A model generated the notes under the pieces. That model was given only the letters and a program-made list of their open reading frames with translations. It was not told the DNA's origin and did not search any database. Below, piece after piece: positions 26,111 to 32,570 of a DNA stretch of 43,626 nt (position 1 is its first letter; every line of letters starts with the position of its first letter). The translations under genes and the position numbers were made by a program. Location: contig JANJSZ010000080.1 in assembly GCA_024711405.1 (NCBI GenBank), forward strand, positions 1-43,626, in the 5' to 3' direction. The DNA is from Acidovorax sp. GTDB taxonomy: Bacteria; Pseudomonadota; Gammaproteobacteria; Burkholderiales; Burkholderiaceae_C.

Positions 26111-27262
26111 ATGAGCATCGTTTCCAATGCATTGCTGAGCGAACAAGAAGTCATTATTCGGGAGTCTGCCCGGCGTGTCGCGACTGAAGTGGTGGGTAGC
26201 ACGGCCGCCGAACGTGATCGCACGGGGGCTTGGCCACACGACGAAATCAAGGCAGTTGCCGACGTAGGCTTCATGGGCATGCTCGCCCCGCCAGCACACG
26301 GCGGTTCCGGGCTTTCATTTGTGGAGTATTGCCTGGCTATTGAAGAATTCGCAGCGGCCGATGGTGGCTTCGCCACCATGATGCACGTCCACAACTCAGC
26401 TGCGCACGTGTTACGTAGTTTTGGAACCGAACAACAGATGGCCCGCCATCTGCCGGATCTGGCCAGTGGCAAGCGCATTGGTGCCTTTTTATTGTCAGAG
26501 CCCCATGCAGGCTCGGATACCGCAGCCATCCGGACCACGGCTAAGCGGGACGGCGACGTTTATGTGATCAATGGCAGCAAACAATGGATTTCCAACGGCA
26601 GTGAAGCGGGCTTTGCGCTCGTCGTGGCAGCAACTGCGGAACCAGGTGCCCGTCACCGCTTCAGCCTGTTCATCGCGGACCCTGAAGATCCAGGCTACCA
26701 ATGCTTGCGTATCGAAAGGAAGCTGGGCCAGCACACGGCCCACACGGCTCAGATTCAGCTGGACAACATGCGTGTTCCAGTTCAGAACATGATCGGCGAG
26801 GAAGGGCGCGGGTATGGCAAAGCACTATCGCTGTTGTCCGATGGGCGCATCGCAATCGCCGCCCTGGCCATCGGCATTGCCCGTGCAGCGTTGGAGGCGG
26901 CCATCCGCTACGCCAAAGAGCGCGAGGCCTATGGCAAGCCACTCACCGAACTGCAGGCCATTAGCTTTGATTTGGCGGAAATGGCCATGCAGGTTGAGGT
27001 GGCGCATCAGTACATGCTGTATGCAGCTCGTCTTACGGATGCGGGCCTGCCAACCAGTAAGGAGGCCTCCGTTGCTAAACTCTATGCCAGTGAAATGGCT
27101 GAAAAGGTTTGCTCTGCGGCGCTGCAAGTGCATGGTGGCTACGGGTATGTCAACGACTTCCCGGTCGAGCGCTATTATCGCGATGTGCGCGTTACAAAGA
27201 TCTACGAAGGCACTAGTCACATTCAAAAGTTGATCATTGCGCGCAGCATCCTGGCTGGCTGA
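26111..27262 (+). CDS. Acyl-CoA dehydrogenase (short/branched-chain type)
   Basis: 383 aa. The FAD/substrate motif FLLSEPHAGSD and INGSKQWISNG lie in the middle domain. The C-terminal QVHGGYGYVNDFPVERYYRDVRVTKIYEGTSHIQ carries the catalytic glutamate in IYEGTS. It introduces the alpha-beta double bond as the first beta-oxidation step and passes electrons to ETF. It follows livF by 43 bp in the same direction. Confidence 0.93.
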   Translation: MSIVSNALLSEQEVIIRESARRVATEVVGSTAAERDRTGAWPHDEIKAVADVGFMGMLAPPAHGGSGLSFVEYCLAIEEFAAADGGFATMMHVHNSAAHVLRSFGTEQQMARHLPDLASGKRIGAFLLSEPHAGSDTAAIRTTAKRDGDVYVINGSKQWISNGSEAGFALVVAATAEPGARHRFSLFIADPEDPGYQCLRIERKLGQHTAHTAQIQLDNMRVPVQNMIGEEGRGYGKALSLLSDGRIAIAALAIGIARAALEAAIRYAKEREAYGKPLTELQAISFDLAEMAMQVEVAHQYMLYAARLTDAGLPTSKEASVAKLYASEMAEKVCSAALQVHGGYGYVNDFPVERYYRDVRVTKIYEGTSHIQKLIIARSILAG

Positions 27263-27358
27263 TGAGCACGGCCTTTCTCCGCAGCCCTACCGGCGAAAGC
27301 AGTTCGAAACCATTTGCCTCAGTTAGCGATACGAATGCCCGCAAGGAATACAACATCA

Positions 27359-28039
27359 ATGAGTACGCAAATTGAGGCAAAACCCAAGTCACGCCCACGC
27401 GATCCTGCAAAGAGATCGGGCAAGGGCGCGAAATGGAACAATGCGGTCAGCGGCGCGGATGAGCAGTACCAGCTCAAAAAGCAAGCTGTCATTGCGGAAG
27501 CTTCGCGCGCATTTGGCCGCCATGGGTACAAGAATGTCTCCTTGGACGAGATTGCAAAAACGCTCAACGTCACCAAGCCTGCCCTTTACTACTACTTCAA
27601 GAACAAGCAGGAACTTGTCTACGAATGCCACGAGCTTGCCATGCATTTGGGAGATCGCGTCTTGCAAGACGCGATCGCTTCGGAAAATACTGGTTTCGGT
27701 CGGATCTCGGTCTTCATTAAGAACTACATCTCGTTGCTAACGGATGAAATGGGCGCACCGGCGATCCTCCAGGATTTCTCCGGTATGACTGTGGCGGATC
27801 AGAAAAAAATCACTTTGCGTCGGCGAAAGTTTGATCAAGAGCTGCGCAAAGTGCTCGAGGGGGGTGTTCAGGATGGTTCCATTGCCCCGTGCAACGTGAA
27901 ATTGGCGGTGTTCTGGTTCATGGGCGCTGTTAGCTCGATTACCCAATGGATGCATATCGATGGCAGCCTTGGAAGCGACGAAGTGGCCGATATTTTTATC
28001 GGTTTTCTTGCGCATGGTATTCGTCCCAATCAAGGGTGA
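27359..28039 (+). CDS. TetR-family transcriptional regulator
   Basis: 226 aa. A basic N-terminal stretch leads to the helix-turn-helix VSLDEIAKTLNVTKPALYYYF, then a ligand-binding domain with ITLRRRKFDQELRKVLEGGV. ATG 27359, with AAGGAA 11 bp upstream, is preferred over TTG 27314. In comparable clusters such regulators repress beta-oxidation genes and are released by an acyl-CoA. The TTTTACTTTAAAGTAAAA-type palindromes at 15820 and 16958 are its likely targets. Confidence 0.9.
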   Translation: MSTQIEAKPKSRPRDPAKRSGKGAKWNNAVSGADEQYQLKKQAVIAEASRAFGRHGYKNVSLDEIAKTLNVTKPALYYYFKNKQELVYECHELAMHLGDRVLQDAIASENTGFGRISVFIKNYISLLTDEMGAPAILQDFSGMTVADQKKITLRRRKFDQELRKVLEGGVQDGSIAPCNVKLAVFWFMGAVSSITQWMHIDGSLGSDEVADIFIGFLAHGIRPNQG

Positions 28040-28351
28040 ATCTGCTTACTTGTCGCATTCCGGGCGACTATATGGTCGCGTCTGGACCAGGTGCGTATAA
28101 GACCCCCGAGCCACTCTTTTATTGTCGGCATAGGCATCTTGCTGCCCAGCGCTAGCTGGGGTCTCAGCGGTTGATCCCTGATGATTGCGATAAAGGTCAG
28201 GTTGCGGCGGAAGTCGACATTGACCAAGAAAACTTGGACGACCGCACGCAGCCTGAAGCTGACCAAGCAAACTAGAGTACCTGTGTGATCGACAACCGCC
28301 TGAAGCGGAGATCCTGTGGGGATCGCTACAGGGCCGATGCCCAGATGCAAT
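28040..28351. other. 312-bp junction between the catabolic cluster and the island
   Basis: No recognised gene. The + strand shows only short frames broken by stops, and the antisense frame (28030-28392) lacks a motif and a ribosome-binding site. Small inverted repeats occur (GCGAC/GTCGC at 28064-28079). It may contain the island's left boundary or an old insertion remnant, but no clear duplicated attachment site is visible. Confidence 0.4.
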
Positions 28352-28600
28352 TCAGTCGGAGACAGAAGCGGGAGGTTCGTCGGACCTAACATGCTCCATC
28401 AGGTCTTCGACGCGGCAAGCGAAGTACTCACAAAGCTTGTCGATCGTCTCGGTTCCAGTTCCATAACCCTTCTGGTTGAGGATCTTGGACAGCGTCATCC
28501 TGTTCAAACCGGTTGCTGCAGCTATCTCGCTGACGGTGATACGACGCGCATCAGCGAACTGTTTTTTCTCAATCATCTCGCCTAGCTTGAACCTGATCAT
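28352..28600 (-). CDS. XRE-family (Cro/CI-like) small regulator
   Basis: 82 aa. The helix-turn-helix is ITVSEIAAATGLNRMTLSKILNQKG, followed by TIDKLCEYFACRVEDLMEH, the typical end of compact one-domain XRE repressors. It is divergent from the AlpA-like gene, and a strong inverted repeat lies between them. It probably represses the excisionase/integrase promoter, acting as the island's maintenance switch. Confidence 0.85.
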   Translation of the reverse strand: MIRFKLGEMIEKKQFADARRITVSEIAAATGLNRMTLSKILNQKGYGTGTETIDKLCEYFACRVEDLMEHVRSDEPPASVSD

Positions 28601-28643
28601 GGGAGTAAAAAATGGCGAATGATAAAAAAAAGCATCAAATGAC

Positions 28644-28705
28644 TTGAAAATTGTGTTTGCTTGTGTATCATCGGGATCAAGTGATAAATATTTTTATCGC
28701 TTGAT
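28644..28705 (+). promoter_or_regulatory. Promoter and inverted-repeat operator of the island's recombination genes
   Basis: TTGAAA (28644-28649), 16 bp, TATCAT (28666-28671) form a promoter toward 28729. Just downstream, ATCAAGTGATAA (28676-28687) and TTATCGCTTGAT (28694-28705) are 12-bp arms with one mismatch and a 6-bp spacer. A repressor bound there would block the start of transcription; the divergent XRE protein is the candidate. Confidence 0.65.
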
Positions 28706-28728
28706 GTAAAGATTCTACAGGAGCAACC

Positions 28729-28977
28729 ATGAATGAGCAGACCTACCTCACTACAGATGAATTGTCGTCAAGGATCAAGTATGACGTTCGGACAATCCGA
28801 GAACGTCTCAAAGACAGCGTGCTGATGGAGGGGGTGCACTATGTGCGACCGTTCGGTGGCAGAAAGATCTTGTTTGTGTGGGAGACCATTGAACGTGACA
28901 TGAAGGTCGCCTCGACCCTGTTGCCAGTTGGCATGAATGCAATCCCGATGGCCAATGGAGCAGTTCTCCATGGCTAA
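28729..28977 (+). CDS. AlpA/excisionase-like DNA-binding protein
   Basis: 82 aa. The N-terminal YLTTDELSSRIKYDVRTIRERLKD resembles the winged helix of AlpA/MerR-like excisionases, followed by EGVHYVRPFGGRKILFVWE. CAGGAGCAACC precedes the ATG. The end overlaps the integrase start by 8 bp. It probably directs integrase toward excision or activates it. Confidence 0.7.
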   Translation: MNEQTYLTTDELSSRIKYDVRTIRERLKDSVLMEGVHYVRPFGGRKILFVWETIERDMKVASTLLPVGMNAIPMANGAVLHG

Positions 28978-30427
28978 GGTCACAGTCAGAAATGAAACCG
29001 GCAAGTTGGTGATGGACTTCACCTATCGCAATGTTCGTTGCCGTGAGCAGACAGCATTGCCTGACACGCTGCAAAACCGAAAGCGGGTGGAGGTCGTTCT
29101 GGAAAAGATCAAGAAGGCGCTGAGGAATGGCACCTTCAAGTACCGCGATTACTTTCCTGAGAGCGCACTAGCATCGCGCTTCGATCCAGCGGCTGCAGTC
29201 GACGTGGGCAAGTCGATGCAGTCACCTGTCAATAGCTCTTCCCCACATTTTCAAGACTTCGCAAGACAGTGGTTTAAAGAGCACGAGATCGAATGGCGAC
29301 GCAGCCATATCCGATCCCTGCGCTCCACCTTGGACGGTCGCCTGATCCCTCACTTCGGACAAAAGGTGGTCAGCAGCATCACCAAATCCGACATCCTTGC
29401 CTACCGCGCCACACTCGCCAAAGTAAAAGGTCGCGGAGACAAGGAAGGACTCTCACCCAAACGGATCAACGAGATCATTGGCACGCTTTGCCAGATCATT
29501 GACGAAGCCGCCGACCGATTCGAGTTTACGACGCCCACGACCAACATCAAACGACTGCGTGTGCGCAAGGTCGATGTAGATCCGTTCAGCCTGCAGGATG
29601 TACAGAGCATCCTGGCGACCGTCCGTGCGGACTATCGCAACTATTTCACCGTGCGCTTTTTCACCGGCATGCGCACTGGAGAAGTCCATGGCCTCAAATG
29701 GCGCTACGTCGATTTCGAGCGTCGCCTGATTCGCGTCCGGGAAACCGTCGTCCTTGGAGAGGATGAATACACCAAGACCGACGGCAGCCAACGCGACATC
29801 CAGATGAGCCAGCCGGTAGTCGAGGCCCTCGCCAAGCAGTACGAGGTGACGGGAAAACTGTCCGACTACGTGTTCTGCAACCTGATGGGCGCGCCATTGG
29901 ATAACAAGAACTTCACAGACCGCGTCTGGTATCCATTGTTGCGCCATCTGGGCATGACTGAACGCAGGCCTTACCAGATGCGCCACACCGCTGCGACCCT
30001 GTGGCTGGCTTCCGGTGAAGCGCCCGAATGGATCGCACGCCAGCTCGGCCACACCTCTACCGAAATGCTGTTCAGGGTCTACAGCCGATACGTGCCCAAC
30101 CTCACGCGCCAGGACGGTTCGGCCATGGAGCGTCTACTGGCCAGTCGGCTTGCCACCGGCAAGGTCTTGCGCATGGACGGCGCTCACCTGCAGCAAGTGG
30201 GCGATAGCAACCTATTCGCCGAAGCAGGGGGCAGGGAGCGGGCGACCATGCCCGTGCCTAAACCCCGAGGCGTGGCGGTTGGAGCCTTAGAACGGGCCCG
30301 AACAAACTGGTCACGCACATCGCAGGACATCACCCTGCCCGAACGCCATGCGGGCGAAGACCCGCAACCCCCGCCCCCGGGCGCGATGCGTACTCACGTC
30401 AGACGGCTGAACCCGCTGCACGCCTGA
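28970..30427 (+). CDS. Tyrosine recombinase/integrase with DUF3596-like arm domain
   Basis: 485 aa. The N-terminus (MAKVTVRNETGKLVMDFTYR ... FKYRDYFPES) looks like the DUF3596 arm-binding domain, followed by a SAM-like core-binding domain (FARQWFKEHEIEWRRSHIRS). The catalytic domain shows Arg in FFTGMRTGEVHGL, RPYQMRHTAAT, GHTS and a late Tyr in FRVYSRYVPN. The first His of HxxR is Tyr here (YQMR), as I recall for this subfamily. ATG 28970 follows GGAG. It marks the region as a mobile genomic island. Confidence 0.92.
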   Translation: MAKVTVRNETGKLVMDFTYRNVRCREQTALPDTLQNRKRVEVVLEKIKKALRNGTFKYRDYFPESALASRFDPAAAVDVGKSMQSPVNSSSPHFQDFARQWFKEHEIEWRRSHIRSLRSTLDGRLIPHFGQKVVSSITKSDILAYRATLAKVKGRGDKEGLSPKRINEIIGTLCQIIDEAADRFEFTTPTTNIKRLRVRKVDVDPFSLQDVQSILATVRADYRNYFTVRFFTGMRTGEVHGLKWRYVDFERRLIRVRETVVLGEDEYTKTDGSQRDIQMSQPVVEALAKQYEVTGKLSDYVFCNLMGAPLDNKNFTDRVWYPLLRHLGMTERRPYQMRHTAATLWLASGEAPEWIARQLGHTSTEMLFRVYSRYVPNLTRQDGSAMERLLASRLATGKVLRMDGAHLQQVGDSNLFAEAGGRERATMPVPKPRGVAVGALERARTNWSRTSQDITLPERHAGEDPQPPPPGAMRTHVRRLNPLHA

Positions 30428-30566
30428 GGCCGCACTAAGCCACCGTCGACACCTCCGAACCCCGCTGGCACCAAGCAGCGGTCTGGGCGGAGCTTTGTCC
30501 GACGCAGGCCCCTCGCTGTGTCATCGCCCACCTCATTCACCTTCAGTCTTTCATCGCCAGGAAACC

Positions 30567-31196
30567 ATGAATCCCATCACTGTGCGCCGATATCCCCGAG
30601 CCCCATGTTTCGAGAGCTGTTACGTGCCACCGGCACCAGCGGCTCCACAGAATAGGTCGTTGACCTCCAGAGTTGAGCAAATTCATGGAGTCGTAAACCT
30701 GCTCGATCACCTGCCAGCCTGCGCCAACAAGAGTCTGCGCCGCTTTATCGCCGATGTGTTCGACAAGGCACTTCTTGCGGCGTACTCCATACCGGCGAGG
30801 GGCGCCTGGGCGCCCGAGTGTTGCCAATCTGCAGAACATTCCCTGCTCGACTGGAGCCTTCAGATGTCCAAACGCGCCCGACGGTATCCGGCCCTGCACG
30901 CATGGGAGCGGGATGTGGCAGTCGCAGCCGCTTTGGTCGCTCCGTGTGGACTGGCGGGCTACCTGCATGACCATCCCGACCGAGACCCTGTGCTCAGCCT
31001 GAACAGCGAGGAACGCGAAGAGATTGTCGCGCGGCGCCTTGTGATCCTCGACGACCCCTTGCGCCGCTTGCGATCACGTGATGCCGAATGCGGCAGCACG
31101 TTGGGCGCAGTGCTCGACGTCAGTGGAGACGAAGAGCTCGACCGCCAGCAAGTCGCGCGCATCACCGCCGCCATCGGCTTCATGGCAATCCTCTGA
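30567..31196 (+). CDS. Unrecognised island protein A (paralogue of protein C)
   Basis: 209 aa from ATG 30567, after CAGGAAACC. There is no confident family. The central part (NLLDHLPACANKSLRRFI ... LLAAYSIPAR, then VAVAAALVAPCGLAGYLHDH) aligns by eye with the protein at 31616-32212, so the two share a fold. The EHSLLDWSLQMSKRARRYP segment vaguely recalls the HD-like TraI_2/MobH domain of integrative elements, but the metal-binding HD pair is not clear. It is the first gene after the integrase. Confidence 0.75.
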   Translation: MNPITVRRYPRAPCFESCYVPPAPAAPQNRSLTSRVEQIHGVVNLLDHLPACANKSLRRFIADVFDKALLAAYSIPARGAWAPECCQSAEHSLLDWSLQMSKRARRYPALHAWERDVAVAAALVAPCGLAGYLHDHPDRDPVLSLNSEEREEIVARRLVILDDPLRRLRSRDAECGSTLGAVLDVSGDEELDRQQVARITAAIGFMAIL

Positions 31197-31236
31197 CTAT
31201 GCGGCCCACACGCTGAACAACTAGACCCCGACATCC

Positions 31237-31623
31237 ATGAAACCCACATCCAATCCAATATCCAAGAACGCCTCTTCCGCTGGCTCCACCCCTACCCACT
31301 TTGTGCAGGAGCACAAGGGCCTGTGCATTCTGGCGTTGCCAGCAAGCTTTCGCAAAGCGGTCCCCGCAAAGCGCTGGAATGAAATCCATCGTGAACTGCA
31401 TGCCCAAGTGCTGGAACTCATTGAGCGACTGCCCGGAGCGGTTCACTTTGTCGCGATGCCCCTGTGCTTAGCCCAGATCACCGGCGACATAGACCCGGCA
31501 GAGATCGGTCAGCGGTTGACTCAAGAGGACTTCATCCTCGAGCCCCGCGGGCGGACAGGAGAAACCAGCAGCCGTGCGACCACCCGCAGGGCAGCCTCCA
31601 AGAAAGGAGCCTCCCGTGCGTAA
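31237..31623 (+). CDS. Unrecognised island protein B
   Basis: 128 aa with no family I recognise. The N-terminus is Ser/Thr-rich and probably disordered. The middle (HKGLCILALPASFRKAVPAK, then HAQVLELIERLPGAVHFVAM) is predicted alpha/beta, and the C-terminus is Arg/Lys/Ser-rich. It lies between the two paralogous genes and overlaps the start of the second by 8 bp, so the two are probably translationally coupled. Confidence 0.7.
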   Translation: MKPTSNPISKNASSAGSTPTHFVQEHKGLCILALPASFRKAVPAKRWNEIHRELHAQVLELIERLPGAVHFVAMPLCLAQITGDIDPAEIGQRLTQEDFILEPRGRTGETSSRATTRRAASKKGASRA

Positions 31624-32212
31624 TCACCGAGCCCGACAAGGAACTCAGGACATGTTCGGAGCCCCCCAGAGTCAGCGTGCTGTGCAGGTCCAGGCTGAGC
31701 AACGTGCCCAGTTGCTCGGGCAACTACCGCTGCTTTCTAACCAGGCGCTGGTGCCATTCGTCACAACGGTTTTTGCATTGGATGAACTGGTCTCCGCATA
31801 TCTCCTGCCTTTGCGTTCTGCGCCCCGAGAACTGGATGAAGGAGATCCGACTGCACTGTCGCAGTGTTTAGCGGCCATGGGGCGTGCCCGCCGTTGCAGA
31901 ACCTTGGTCCTCAAATCCAGCTGGGAGCCCGTTGCCGTGGCGCTGTTGGTCAACCCCTGTGGCTACTACCTCTGCCTGCGCGAACTCATGTTTGGACGTC
32001 ACTACGTATCGACGCCTGACATGTACCAGCGGATCAGCCATGTCAGGGCAGAGGTGCTGAGCAAGCCCCTGCAGGCACTGTGTGAAGCCGACCCCCAGGT
32101 CGGACGATATCTCGCCTGGATCTTGGGGTTTGGTTCCTACAAGGGGCTGGATGTCCGGCGAGCGGTCGATATGCAGAGGGCGGTGTATCGCGAGACGCTA
32201 TGGATGAGTTGA
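31616..32212 (+). CDS. Unrecognised island protein C (paralogue of protein A)
   Basis: 198 aa from GTG 31616, with AAAGGAG seven bases upstream; it overlaps gene B by 8 bp. QLLGQLPLLSNQALVPFVTTVF, ELVSAYLLPLR and EPVAVALLVNPCGYYLCLREL match the order of segments in protein A (LLDHLPACANKSLRRFIADVF, LLAAYSIPAR, DVAVAAALVAPCGLAGYLHD). No catalytic motif is obvious. ATG 31652 is an alternative start. Confidence 0.75.
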   Translation: MRNHRARQGTQDMFGAPQSQRAVQVQAEQRAQLLGQLPLLSNQALVPFVTTVFALDELVSAYLLPLRSAPRELDEGDPTALSQCLAAMGRARRCRTLVLKSSWEPVAVALLVNPCGYYLCLRELMFGRHYVSTPDMYQRISHVRAEVLSKPLQALCEADPQVGRYLAWILGFGSYKGLDVRRAVDMQRAVYRETLWMS

Positions 32213-32243
32213 GTCATCGACATGACCACGAAAGGAATCAACG

Positions 32244-32498
32244 ATGCACCGGATCATTCACCTGACGCTCCTGGCGTTGAGCGCCATCAACGCGTATCTC
32301 ATCTTTCGCAGGGATTGGGATCCCATGTACGCCTGGCTCTTTGTGGCGGGTGCTGCGATGGCGCTACTCCTCACGTTACTCCTGCATCTGCTCTTGAAGG
32401 TCAGGCCCGAGGAGCGCATCGCGTCCCTGCGCGAAGTGGCCAAGACGGTTAAAGCCGATCTGGCCGCCTTCCTGAAACTGCTTCGCTTCTGGCGTTGA
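32244..32498 (+). CDS. Small two-helix membrane protein
   Basis: 84 aa. Two hydrophobic segments (IIHLTLLALSAINAYLIF and AWLFVAGAAMALLLTLLLHLL) are followed by a charged cytoplasmic-looking tail with EERIASLREVAKTVKADLAAFLKLL. GAAAGGAATC lies before the ATG. FtsH proteins normally carry their own two-helix anchor, whereas the protease encoded 72 bp downstream has none. This protein could supply a membrane tether; that is an inference. Confidence 0.7.
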   Translation: MHRIIHLTLLALSAINAYLIFRRDWDPMYAWLFVAGAAMALLLTLLLHLLLKVRPEERIASLREVAKTVKADLAAFLKLLRFWR

Positions 32499-32570
32499 TA
32501 GCGATCTCCATTCCATGGCGGTCGCGCGAGATGTGACCGCTGCAGAACCCAAACAGAAATTTCCACCACC

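Noticed and set aside
28064-28079. GCGAC/GTCGC inverted repeat behind the TetR gene as terminator or operator
   Set aside because: The arms are only 5 bp, there is no T-run, and the sequence does not match the cluster operators.
28030-28392. Antisense 120-codon frame at the island boundary
   Set aside because: It overlaps the ends of two better supported genes and shows no recognisable domain. It could be an old transposase remnant but that cannot be supported.
32222-32452. Open frame overlapping the small membrane protein gene
   Set aside because: The alternative frame at 32244 has a clear ribosome-binding site and two clean transmembrane segments.
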